Positions 1 to 8,073 of a stretch of 38,937 nucleotides of DNA are shown here, in pieces. The stretch covers positions 1 to 38,937 of the forward strand of contig NZ_FQZP01000021.1 in NCBI RefSeq assembly GCF_900142095.1. Reading direction: 5' to 3'. Within the stretch, counting starts at the first letter, position 1. Every line of letters begins with the position of its first letter. This DNA comes from Thermoclostridium caenicola. Its GTDB lineage: Bacteria > Bacillota > Clostridia > DSM-8532. The notes under the pieces were generated by a model. It did not search any database. It was not told the DNA's origin and was given only the letters and a program-made list of their open reading frames with translations. The position numbers and the translations under genes are program-made.

Positions 1-112
1 CTTAGATCCATACGGGATAATGGATTTGCCATATGATCCTTGCCCAAAAAGAGGGGCAGACAGTGACATAAAACCTAAAACAAGTTGACACGACCAAACT
101 CTTGCGATTGCA

Positions 113-141
113 TTGAAGATTTTCAATATTTCTGGTATAGT
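113..141 (+). promoter_or_regulatory. Candidate sigma-70 promoter for the membrane protein gene at 338
   Basis: TTGAAG at 113-118 and TATAGT at 136-141 are separated by 17 nt. This implies a leader of about 190 nt before the ATG at 338. A second TATAAT at 147-152 and a TTGACA at 85-90 lack well-spaced partners. The rest of bases 1-337 shows no gene that I can support; no riboswitch fold was recognised in the leader. Confidence 0.4.
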
Positions 142-337
142 CAAATTATAATGACATTTTTTTAACAACTCGCTTCACAACTTGCTTCTGCCGCACGGGA
201 CGGATTATAAGACATGGCAAGATTTGCTGCAATTAAGGAGAATGCTGTATTTAAGGGGGCATAAGCAGCAGAGGATTGTTTTCTCCATAATTCTTTGCTG
301 TTTAAAATTTTAATCTTGCTGTTTAGGGGGGCAGTCT

Positions 338-1318
338 ATGTTTAAGTTCAATTATGAAGCAGGTGCTTCAGATCTTGCGGTGTGGCTTGTCTGGCTAATT
401 GTGTTTGCGGCTCTGTTCCTGCTTAACGAGTTGACCAGGCGTAATAAATGGGTGGGCCTTTTTTGCTTTGTGGGATTGCCGGCAGTCCTGAGCATATTAT
501 GGTTTACCGTCCTGAAGGATAAAACCTATACCGACTGGTTCCATATCGCAAAAGTGTATTCCGCAACGGCCGGATGTATCGGCTTCTGGTGCATCAGGCA
601 TTTACGCGGCAAGAACAGGAAGACCGGAAAGGAATGGCGCCTGGCCGACAACAGGATAGCCCTGTGCTTTCCGCCCCTTATCCTTGCCATCAACATTTTT
701 GAAGCCGTTGCCCGGGATATTCAGATTGGCATCCAATATCCGAATGGCGGAATCCTTGCCGACGGCTCAATGTATGTATTGGGCGGTCCGTGGAACTTTA
801 TGAACGCCGCAGCAGGTGTTTTGAACGTCATCACCATCACCGGATGGTTCGGCATATGCCTCCGTAAGGAGACAGAAAAAGACAAGAGCAAGGACATGCT
901 GTGGCCCGACATGCTGTGGTTCTGGATTGTCGCCTATGATTTATGGAACTTTGCGTACACCTACAACTGCCTGCCGGGACATTCCTGGTACTGCGGATTT
1001 GCATTGCTTCTTGCGCCGACTGTCTGCGCGTTCACCGTCGGAAAGGGAGCATGGCTTCAGCACAGAGCCCATACTTTGGCCCTGTGGTGCATGTTTGCGC
1101 AGACCTTCCCGGCATTCATTGACGAAGGCAAATTTGCGGTGGCTTCCTCATACAATGAAGTGCCGCTGTTCATCGTCAGCTTATTGGCCCTGCTCTCCAA
1201 CATTGCGGTCCTGGTTTACATGATTTACAAGGTTGTCAAGACAAAGCGCAATCCGTACAAAGGCGAGCTTTATACCGATTTGAGAGGGTACCAGCAAATA
1301 AAAGCGTTGGCTGAATAA
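338..1318 (+). CDS. Polytopic membrane protein of unknown function (DUF5692-like)
   Basis: This 326-residue protein is almost entirely hydrophobic, with roughly eight to ten membrane segments separated by short loops and a basic C-terminal tail (KVVKTKRNPYKGEL). It is rich in Trp and aromatic residues, with blocks such as GGPWNFMN and YDLWNFAYTYN, which recall the clostridial DUF5692 integral membrane family; that assignment is from memory. No transport or catalytic signature is visible. The ATG at 338 follows AGGGGGG with a 6-nt spacer. The gene stands alone and is closed by the hairpin at 1357-1388. Function unknown. Confidence 0.8.
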   Translation: MFKFNYEAGASDLAVWLVWLIVFAALFLLNELTRRNKWVGLFCFVGLPAVLSILWFTVLKDKTYTDWFHIAKVYSATAGCIGFWCIRHLRGKNRKTGKEWRLADNRIALCFPPLILAINIFEAVARDIQIGIQYPNGGILADGSMYVLGGPWNFMNAAAGVLNVITITGWFGICLRKETEKDKSKDMLWPDMLWFWIVAYDLWNFAYTYNCLPGHSWYCGFALLLAPTVCAFTVGKGAWLQHRAHTLALWCMFAQTFPAFIDEGKFAVASSYNEVPLFIVSLLALLSNIAVLVYMIYKVVKTKRNPYKGELYTDLRGYQQIKALAE

Positions 1319-1356
1319 AGATTTGGTCAGATCAATATGTTTGGCAAGCCGCAATA

Positions 1357-1393
1357 AAGGGGTGTCTTGAAGGCATGAGACACCCCTTCTTTT
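1357..1393. terminator. Rho-independent terminator between convergent genes
   Basis: AAGGGGTGTCT (1357-1367) pairs perfectly with AGACACCCCTT (1378-1388) over 11 bp. CTTTTT follows on the plus strand and an A-rich flank lies on the other side, so it can serve both convergent genes. Confidence 0.8.
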
Positions 1394-1413
1394 TACTTCA
1401 TGTTTCCTTGGGC

Positions 1414-1797
1414 TTAAACCGTTATTTCAACCAGGTTTCCTTCAATACCGACAATGCAGCTTTCATAATAACCGTCTCCGGTCGTCCTCGGGCCGCTCAC
1501 GATCTCATACCCATCATCCCTGAGCCGTTTCGTCAAGGCATCCACGGCATCCCTGCTTCCCACGGAAAACGCAATGTGGGCATAGCCTGTCCTTGCCAGT
1601 CCCTTTTTATCATCGGTCATTCCCGGCTTATTCATGATTTCCAGCCTGGCGCCGTCTTCAAAGCTTAAGAAATAGGAACGGAAACCGGTTTTCGGGTTAT
1701 GATACCCGTCATTGGAAATGGCATTGAAATATCTTACAAAGAAGTCTCTTGCCGTTTCCAAATCATTCACATACATCGCGATATGTTCTATCCTCAT
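1414..1797 (-). CDS. VOC-family (glyoxalase/bleomycin-resistance) protein
   Basis: A 127-residue single-domain vicinal oxygen chelate protein. It opens with [20 protein letters not shown], the usual beta-alpha start carrying the first metal-ligand His. A Glu follows in ARLEIM, a His in YAHIAFSV, and a terminal Glu in NLVEITV, matching the H-E-H-E ligand pattern of glyoxalase I-like enzymes. The ATG at 1797 is preferred because GGAGGA lies 7 nt upstream; a GTG two codons earlier sits too close to it. The substrate cannot be told. The gene is monocistronic. Confidence 0.85.
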   Translation of the reverse strand: MRIEHIAMYVNDLETARDFFVRYFNAISNDGYHNPKTGFRSYFLSFEDGARLEIMNKPGMTDDKKGLARTGYAHIAFSVGSRDAVDALTKRLRDDGYEIVSGPRTTGDGYYESCIVGIEGNLVEITV

Positions 1798-1837
1798 GCT
1801 CACTTCCTCCTGCGGAATTCATGCCTCTTCTTCTCAA

Positions 1838-2011
1838 TCACTTTGAATCTATGAAGCGAAGGTTACGCTTCTTGAAATAAAACACCGAAACCAGTATCAG
1901 ACCGGCAATCTGTGCGACAAGAGCCCGTGAGACCTGAAGTTCGTCAATGCCTGAAACGGTCCCCACATGCAAAAAATTGAGGATCGTTTCGCCATTATAC
2001 CAAAAATATGA
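1838..2011 (-). pseudogene. 3'-end relic of an ABC-2-type permease-like gene
   Basis: An open frame bounded by a TGA at 2012-2014 and ending in TGA at 1838-1840 encodes about 57 residues. It has a hydrophobic segment (QIAGLILVSVFYF) followed by KKRNLRF, the usual ending of ABC-2 permeases. There is no start codon with a ribosome site, so I read it as the C-terminal remnant of a deleted permease. The rest of the 1798-2220 gap holds no recognisable gene; a weak GCCT/AGGC hairpin lies near 2124-2136. Confidence 0.4.
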
Positions 2012-2220
2012 TCAAAAAACAAACGAAGTTGAAGGGCAAAATGCGTTTTGGCCTTGCTCCAGATTTATGGCAAACGGATACACCGAAAAGGATCCTTGAT
2101 GAAAGCATGTAAAGCAGCAGAAAGGCCTCCTGAGGCTTTTTATCATGATTCCAACAGGAAGCCTACGTATACGCAATCCAATTAGTGTTATTCCCGTTTT
2201 TCATGCATGGGCAAAAGCAC

Positions 2221-3678
2221 TCATGCGATAACACCCTGCAGGTTCTCACTGGAAGCCTTGATACTCTGCATCAAATGATTCATGTCCTCAATGTTGGCAT
2301 TATGCTCCTCCAGTGTTGCCAGCAGTTCTTCTGTTGCGGCAGTATGGGTCTCGGAGATAGCGGCAATGCTTTCCGCCTCCTTGTCAATTTGAGAGAACAA
2401 ATCGGCAACGTTTCCGATTCTGCTGAACTCATCTGCGATGCAGCTATCAATGTTCCTGAAGGCTTCACGGATCGAGTCAAATGTCTGATTGACCGTGCTG
2501 ACAACCTTCTCACCGTCCTGTGCCGCCGTTTGCACTCTGCTGACTTCATCCAGCACATGTCTTGTTTTTTCTTTAATTTGATGGATGATTAGATTGATCT
2601 GGTTTACCGTCAATGCGCTCTGTTCAGCCAATTTTCTGACTTCATCGGCCACAACTGCAAAGCCTTTTCCCGATTCTCCTGCCCTGGCGGCCTCTATGGC
2701 CGCGTTTAAAGCAAGCATATTGGTTTGCTCCGCGATTTGCGTGATCCCCGACAGGAAATCGTTTATCTCATCCACATTGTCGTTCAGTTCCTGAACGGTT
2801 TCAACGGATTTTGCCACCGCTTCGTTGATCATCTCCATCTGCTTGTCCATGACATCAATTTTGTCTGACCCGTCGGAGACAAGCTTGCTGGCAGTCGTGG
2901 ATACGCTCTTCAACTGATTTGAAAACTCCGTCAGCTCGGACACCTTGTTGTATGCCTCTTTTATCATTTGGTTAATCTGAGAAACGCTCCTGTTCTGGTC
3001 CACAATCCCTTCGGTTATTTCCTGGGTAGCCGATGTAATGGAATCGCTTATCGCGCGGACCGTATTCAGATTCTCATTGCCCTTGGATATGTCGCTGTTT
3101 AAGACCGCAGTGCTTGATTTTATGACTTCAATGGCCTTTTGCAGATCATCCAGCAGCTTTCTGGAATGCTCTTCCCTGTCGCCGGCCTCCAGTATCAAAC
3201 GCTTGCCGGTTCTCACCAGCATAAACAACACAAATGTTATCAACACCTGGAGAATGTCTGCGAACAGGAAATCAGCTGTGGCTGCACCCTGCGTCACAAA
3301 ATGTATGATGAGCGTTACCACATTAAGGATAATGCCAACGATTAGAAACGTCCATTGATTCAGGTACAGCGCAGTCACACTGATCGGCAGCATTGCCAGA
3401 ACATAAACGCTTTCTCCTGACATGGTCAACAGCATGGGAAGCACCTGCAGCAAAGCTGATGCCACCAACACATAACTTGCAGCTGTCTCTTTCTTTTTCA
3501 GCCGCAGGAACAACGCCAGGAAAGCTGATAAAATGGTTACCGCCAAAGGAATGATGCTTTCAGAGATTGTTTTCGTCGCTATCCCTGCAATCAGCATCAC
3601 AAAGCCCAGTACAAAGAAAGCCCCGTTCAATACTTTGTTGATCCTGCTCACATGTCTGAACAATGAATTATCTTGCAT
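2221..3678 (-). CDS. Methyl-accepting chemotaxis protein with a six-TM sensory region
   Basis: A 485-residue chemoreceptor. Residues about 15-165 form roughly six membrane segments with short loops and no extracytoplasmic ligand domain. The rest is a cytoplasmic coiled coil with the highly conserved signalling tip ([20 protein letters not shown], then [16 protein letters not shown], about residues 310-350) that docks CheA/CheW. No HAMP domain is obvious. The ATG at 3678 follows GGGGG with a 7-nt spacer. It is monocistronic and has no chemotaxis neighbours. Sensing within the membrane or of an internal cue is inferred from the absent outer domain. Confidence 0.93.
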   Translation of the reverse strand: MQDNSLFRHVSRINKVLNGAFFVLGFVMLIAGIATKTISESIIPLAVTILSAFLALFLRLKKKETAASYVLVASALLQVLPMLLTMSGESVYVLAMLPISVTALYLNQWTFLIVGIILNVVTLIIHFVTQGAATADFLFADILQVLITFVLFMLVRTGKRLILEAGDREEHSRKLLDDLQKAIEVIKSSTAVLNSDISKGNENLNTVRAISDSITSATQEITEGIVDQNRSVSQINQMIKEAYNKVSELTEFSNQLKSVSTTASKLVSDGSDKIDVMDKQMEMINEAVAKSVETVQELNDNVDEINDFLSGITQIAEQTNMLALNAAIEAARAGESGKGFAVVADEVRKLAEQSALTVNQINLIIHQIKEKTRHVLDEVSRVQTAAQDGEKVVSTVNQTFDSIREAFRNIDSCIADEFSRIGNVADLFSQIDKEAESIAAISETHTAATEELLATLEEHNANIEDMNHLMQSIKASSENLQGVIA

Positions 3679-4010
3679 ACATTTGCCCCCTTCTGATGTC
3701 CCCTGTGAAGCTTACGAATCGCATTTTTGCATGATTACGTAATAATATTACCATCAAAAAGGAAGGTATTAACACATAGGTATAAGAAGACCGGGAATTA
3801 TTCTTTGAATGTATCAGATGTGCAGTTGATTCATATTCAAGTGAAGATATGGGGCATTAATATTAGCTTATGTAATTATAATATGACAAAAATGCTAACC
3901 AGCTGAATCACCTTTCCCGATCAGTATCTCTGAAGATTTGTCCAACCAGCCATAGATATAGGACACAAAAATCATGCACCTTTCATAACGCTTCCGGCAA
4001 CAGATAATAA
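3679..4010. other. Intergenic region with no supported gene
   Basis: The region upstream of the chemoreceptor is AT-rich near 3740-3900 and presumably carries its promoter. A minus-strand frame of about 40 codons near 3905-4010 reads like coding sequence, but it has no start signal and I do not recognise it. Confidence 0.4.
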
Positions 4011-4054
4011 ATAACCTCCGGTTTGATATGATTTCATATCATGCCGGAGGTTAT
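4011..4054 (-). terminator. Long hairpin downstream of kdgK, probable operon terminator
   Basis: ATAACCTCCGG (4011-4021) pairs with CCGGAGGTTAT (4044-4054), and an inner TGATATGA/TCATATCA stem gives about 19 paired bases in total around a TT loop. On the minus strand a T-rich run (TTATTTATTATC) follows. It lies 60-105 nt past the kdgK stop and closes the 13-gene operon. Its length and near-perfect palindromy could also fit a small mobile palindrome. Confidence 0.65.
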
Positions 4055-4115
4055 CAATACGATAGTTTACCTTCCGATTATCACACTCGAATCCTTCTGT
4101 TCATCAAAACCCGAC

Positions 4116-5141
4116 TCAGCGCTGAACCCTTCCGGAAGCATCGCCCTTGGCAAGGTTTTCAACATCTTTTAAGGTAACCCTGTTGAAGTCGCCGGGGATA
4201 GAGTGTTTCAGGCACGACGCAGCCACCGCGAATTCCAATGCCTTCTGTTTGTCGTCATAGTGGGTAAGGCCATAAATAAGCCCACCAGCGAAAGCATCTC
4301 CTCCGCCCACCCTGTCAATAATGTCGTTTATCTCATACCTGCGGCTTATGTAGAATTTTTCCCTGTCATTGAGGCATGCCGCCCAACCGTTGATGTCCGC
4401 ACTCTTGCTCTCCCTCAGAGTAATGGCTATCATTTTCATGTTGGGATATGCCTTGAGAACTTCATCGGACAGGATGCGGTACTTGTCCGTGTCCAGCTTC
4501 CCGCTTTCTACATCCACGTCAATGTTGATACCGAGGGACTTTTGCACATCCTCTTCGTTGGCTATGGCCACATCGACGTATTTTGCTATTTCTGTCATCA
4601 CCTCAGGAGCGCTTTTACCGTATTTCCAGAGATTCTTTCGGAAGTTGAGATCGCAGGATACGGTTATTCCCTTGGATTTTGCAGTCTTCACGCTCTCAAG
4701 GCTGAGCGCCATGGCGCCTTCGCTTATGGCAGGAGTAATTCCTGTGATATGGAACCAATCAATGCCATCCATGGCCTCATCCCAGTTGATATCTCCCGGT
4801 TTTGCCATGGCTATAGCGCTGTAGGCACGATCGTATACAACCTTGCTGGGAAGCTGGTTTGCTCCTCCCTCGAGGAAATAGATGCCCATGCGCCCCGGTC
4901 CTCTCTTGATAAGGCGGGTGCATACACCGAAACGGCGAAGCTCTGCTATGCAGGCATCGGCGATGGGATTGTCAGGAAGCACGGTGATATAAGATACATC
5001 GCATCCGTAATTTGCAAGGCTTACGGCTACATTGGCCTCTCCACCACCAAAGGTGGCTTCCAGAACCGGGCTCTGGAAAAAGCGCTCTACCCCAGGGGCT
5101 TTTAGTCTTAACATAATTTCTCCGAAAGTAAGGTACCTCAT
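4116..5141 (-). CDS. kdgK: 2-dehydro-3-deoxygluconokinase (KDG kinase, PfkB family)
   Basis: A PfkB-family sugar kinase of 341 residues, predicted to phosphorylate 2-keto-3-deoxygluconate to KDPG in the cytoplasm. The N-terminal [15 protein letters not shown] (about residues 32-46) matches the substrate-contact block. The C-terminal PfkB signature GGGDAFAGG carries the catalytic Asp at about residue 282. The first two codons of the longest frame are TTG-AAC; the ATG at 5141, 7 nt after AAGGAGG, is the likely start. It is the last gene of the operon and directly follows the KDPG aldolase, so its product is the substrate of its neighbour. Confidence 0.9.
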   Translation of the reverse strand: MRYLTFGEIMLRLKAPGVERFFQSPVLEATFGGGEANVAVSLANYGCDVSYITVLPDNPIADACIAELRRFGVCTRLIKRGPGRMGIYFLEGGANQLPSKVVYDRAYSAIAMAKPGDINWDEAMDGIDWFHITGITPAISEGAMALSLESVKTAKSKGITVSCDLNFRKNLWKYGKSAPEVMTEIAKYVDVAIANEEDVQKSLGINIDVDVESGKLDTDKYRILSDEVLKAYPNMKMIAITLRESKSADINGWAACLNDREKFYISRRYEINDIIDRVGGGDAFAGGLIYGLTHYDDKQKALEFAVAASCLKHSIPGDFNRVTLKDVENLAKGDASGRVQR

Positions 5142-5153
5142 GTTCAAACCTCC

Positions 5154-6110
5154 TTATTTCTGCAAAAGATGAACCGCAAATCCTCCGAAATCATGGGTGA
5201 GATAAACGGCTATCATTTTCTCCCCTTTATATTTGGCGGTTTCCATGTCTATTGAGAAGCCCTTCTTCTTAAGGTCCTCAACCGCCCTTTCCATATTGGC
5301 GGTACGAATGGCGATATGGCCGTTCTTTCCAGGGAAGATCTGCTTGGTTACCTCAATGGCCGGACTTGAAAAATTGGAGCTGTTTCCTTCCTTGATTTCA
5401 AACCCGAAGGCCTTGCTGAACTGTCCGCAAACCTCTGCAGATTTCTCCCCGCTGTCACAATTCACTCCCACATGGGCAACCTCATAACCCAGCACTGTCT
5501 GACGGGCCTTTTTGCACAGGTCGGTTATTGTGTCAAAATTGCCCGCTGCGATGTCTGCCTTGTTGCAGAGCCAGCTTCCGCCCACCGCATAAACGAAGGG
5601 CGCTGCCACATACTCGGCCAGATTCTTGTCGGAAACTCCGCCCGTGGGTATAAACTTTACCTTGCCAAAAGGTGCCGAAAGCGCCTTCATGCCATCGAGT
5701 CCTCCGTACACATTGGCCGGAAAGAACTTAAGAACCTCAACGCCCAGCCCCAGGGCCTCCATGATCTCCGTGGGGGTTACGCAACCAGGAGTTACTGCAA
5801 TATCGTTTTCAACGCACCATTTTACAACTTCCCTGTTAAAACCGGGAAGCACGATGAACTTTGCCCCGGCCTCCACTGCAGCCTTGGCCTGATCAAGGGT
5901 AAGCACTGTACCGGCGCCAACGCAAATGTCAGGAAATTCTTCGGCAACTCTTCGTATGGACTCCTTAGCGGCACTGGTGCGGAAAGTTATTTCCATGACA
6001 TCAACGCCACCGTCATAGAGTGCTTTAGCTGTGGGCACCGCATCCTTGGCATCTTCGATAACCACAACCGGTACCACACCGCACAGGCCTATCCTCTTTA
6101 AAGCATTCAT
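5154..6110 (-). CDS. eda: KDPG/KHG aldolase with C-terminal VOC-like domain
   Basis: Residues 1-205 are a class I KDPG aldolase, cleaving KDPG to pyruvate and glyceraldehyde-3-phosphate. Visible catalytic residues are Glu40 and Arg44 in VMEITFRTS, and the Schiff-base Lys128 in VLKFFPAN; GAGTV and IPTGGV complete the barrel. Classical Eda stops near 210 residues. Here about 110 residues follow (AHVGVNCDSGEK, GKNGHIAIRTANMERAV, GFAVHLLQK), patterned like a vicinal-oxygen-chelate half. Longer aldolases of this kind occur in some Clostridia, but the role of the tail is not known to me. The ATG at 6110 has GGAGGG at 6 nt. Confidence 0.9.
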   Translation of the reverse strand: MNALKRIGLCGVVPVVVIEDAKDAVPTAKALYDGGVDVMEITFRTSAAKESIRRVAEEFPDICVGAGTVLTLDQAKAAVEAGAKFIVLPGFNREVVKWCVENDIAVTPGCVTPTEIMEALGLGVEVLKFFPANVYGGLDGMKALSAPFGKVKFIPTGGVSDKNLAEYVAAPFVYAVGGSWLCNKADIAAGNFDTITDLCKKARQTVLGYEVAHVGVNCDSGEKSAEVCGQFSKAFGFEIKEGNSSNFSSPAIEVTKQIFPGKNGHIAIRTANMERAVEDLKKKGFSIDMETAKYKGEKMIAVYLTHDFGGFAVHLLQK

Positions 6111-6143
6111 CATTATCCCTCCAAAACAGATTTTTTGTACTGC

Positions 6144-7202
6144 TTAGTCAAACACAGGCAGCTCAATCTGCATATCCTCTGCCAGTCCCTTAAGGCTTTC
6201 CAGCACATCATCTGGAATTGATATACCTTCTCTTTCAGATTTCCTATAGTTCTCCCACTCAATTTCACCCGGGGTATAGATGCGCTGGCTGCCCTTTGCC
6301 TTCGGCAGACTTCTCAGGGTCTGGGCCATATCTTCAGTGCGCTGCGCCAATACGCCTTCACCTATAAACTTTGACGCGTCAATGGCTATAAAGGTATGGC
6401 ATACGTTGTTGGGCTTATCCAGCGAGAGAACCCAGCTATCGATCTCTCCGCTCATGCTGGTGGCGCCGCCATTCATGACACCGGTAATTAAATCTACAAA
6501 TACCGCCAGTCCGTATCCTTTGTGTCCTGCCATAGGCTGCATGGCGCCTTCTTCGGGATAGCGGCTGGGATCGGTGGTGGGAAGGCCGTCCTTATCAACG
6601 ATCCAGGTATCTGGGATGCTCTTCCCTTCTGCTCTTGCCTTAAATACTTTGAGGGATGCCACGTTGCTCAGGGCAATATCCAGAAATACCGAAGGAACGC
6701 TGATTGCGGGCGCCGCATAAGCAATGGGATTGTTGCCAAGCGCCTTCGACCTTGCACCAGGCGCATTCATGTTGGGATCCACATTGCTCACTACAAAACC
6801 AATCATCCCTTTTTCCGAAGCAATGTTGGCATAATACCCTGCTGCTCCGAAATGGTTGCTGTTCCTTATGGTGACAAGTCCCACACCTGTTTCAGAAGCC
6901 TTTTTGCAGGCGAGCTCCATGCCCATTACGCCGCACACCATGCCCATGGCGTTATTGCCATCCATAAGGGCATATGACGGACCTTCTTTGATGATTTCAG
7001 GCTCAGCGTTAAGCGTGAGGCCGCCGGCCCGTGCTTTTTTTATGTAATTATGCAGATTTTTTGTTCCGTGGCTGTGAGTTCCGTATGCATCGGTTTTCGT
7101 CAGCACGGTCGCGGTGATGACTGCCAGTTCCGGCTTCATACCTTCTTTTTCCAGAGCATTAATGCAAAAATTTTTTAAATCTTGTATTTTTATCCTGGCC
7201 AT
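6144..7202 (-). CDS. Ldh2/MDH2-type NAD(P)-dependent oxidoreductase
   Basis: A malate/L-lactate/ureidoglycolate dehydrogenase-superfamily protein of 352 residues (YiaK, YlbC and AllD relatives) that interconverts 2-hydroxy acids and 2-keto acids. Diagnostic segments are TDAYGTHSHGTKNLHNY with the conserved His, GNNAMGMVCG, NSNHFGAAGYY, and MAGHKGYGLAVFVDLITGVMNGG. A longer frame begins at 7280 inside the SDR gene, but the ATG at 7202, preceded by a G-rich ribosome site, gives the family-typical MARIKIQDLKNF. In this operon it may oxidise or reduce a sugar acid at C2. Substrate unknown. Confidence 0.88.
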   Translation of the reverse strand: MARIKIQDLKNFCINALEKEGMKPELAVITATVLTKTDAYGTHSHGTKNLHNYIKKARAGGLTLNAEPEIIKEGPSYALMDGNNAMGMVCGVMGMELACKKASETGVGLVTIRNSNHFGAAGYYANIASEKGMIGFVVSNVDPNMNAPGARSKALGNNPIAYAAPAISVPSVFLDIALSNVASLKVFKARAEGKSIPDTWIVDKDGLPTTDPSRYPEEGAMQPMAGHKGYGLAVFVDLITGVMNGGATSMSGEIDSWVLSLDKPNNVCHTFIAIDASKFIGEGVLAQRTEDMAQTLRSLPKAKGSQRIYTPGEIEWENYRKSEREGISIPDDVLESLKGLAEDMQIELPVFD

Positions 7203-7245
7203 AGTGACAAGCCCCCCCTCGTTGATTTCGCATTCAGATTTTTTC

Positions 7246-8055
7246 TTAAACTCCCCAATAGGCTGAGAAACCGCCGTCAACCGGTATCACGGCACCGGTC
7301 ACAAAGGAAGCATCATCGCTCAGCAGCCACATGAGCGCACCACAAAGTTCTTCCGGTTTTCCGTAGCGACCCATGGGCGTTTTGGCGATAACTTTCTCTC
7401 CTCGCGGTGTTGAACTGCCATCAGGATTTGTCAGAAGATAACGGTTCTGCTCTGTCAGCAGGAATCCGGGGGCAATTGCATTGACTCTGATCTCTTTGCT
7501 ATAATTGAGATTAAAATGGACCGCCATCCATTTGGTGAAGTTGGCTACAGCGGCTTTTGCGGCGCTGTATGCCACCGTATTGGTAAGGGGAAGATATCCC
7601 GCCATGGATGCGATGTTAATGACGCATCCCTTCCCCTTCTTCACCAGTTCCTTTCCAAAAGCCTGAGTTGTCAGAATCGCCCCCGTAACATTCAAATCAA
7701 ACACCCAGCGTATCGCGTCAGCCTCAAGATGGAAGAAGTCCATTTCCGGGCTGGTGGTTGCCTGGCGTTTGTTGCCTCCTGCGCCGTTTATCAGGAAGTC
7801 CACACCTCCAAATGCCTCTACAACTTTGCTGCACGCCTCTTCCAGGCTTTTGGGATCCAGAACATCCGCCTTTAAAGCGATAGCTTCTCCGCCGGCTGCA
7901 GTGATCTCATCGGCCACTTTCCGGGCGTTCTCCTCAAGAATATCGAGGAGAGCAACCTTTACGCCCTGCTTGGCCAGCTCCTTGCTCATAACGCCGCATA
8001 TCACGCCGCCGGCGCCTGTTACAACAGCCGTTTTCCCCTTTAAGCCATAATCCAT
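7246..8055 (-). CDS. SDR-family oxidoreductase, possible D-mannonate oxidoreductase type
   Basis: A classical short-chain dehydrogenase of 269 residues. It has TGAGGVICG for the dinucleotide, the NGAGGNKRQATT block, the catalytic Ser in INIASMAGYL, YSAAK as the Tyr/Lys pair, and a closing VTGAVIPVDGGFSAYWGV. The NGAGGNxxxATT block and the ending resemble the SDR-type fructuronate reductases (Bacillus UxuB/YjmF group). That would fit an operon ending in KDG enzymes, but no mannonate dehydratase or uronate isomerase lies in the window. ATG 8055 is chosen over GTG 8064 because AAGGAGG sits 8 nt upstream of it. Confidence 0.88.
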   Translation of the reverse strand: MDYGLKGKTAVVTGAGGVICGVMSKELAKQGVKVALLDILEENARKVADEITAAGGEAIALKADVLDPKSLEEACSKVVEAFGGVDFLINGAGGNKRQATTSPEMDFFHLEADAIRWVFDLNVTGAILTTQAFGKELVKKGKGCVINIASMAGYLPLTNTVAYSAAKAAVANFTKWMAVHFNLNYSKEIRVNAIAPGFLLTEQNRYLLTNPDGSSTPRGEKVIAKTPMGRYGKPEELCGALMWLLSDDASFVTGAVIPVDGGFSAYWGV

Positions 8056-8073
8056 TGGATGCACCTCCTTGAA

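Noticed and set aside
4011..4054. Miniature inverted-repeat transposon
   Set aside because: Too short, no target duplication visible, and its place after kdgK with a T-rich flank fits a terminator better.
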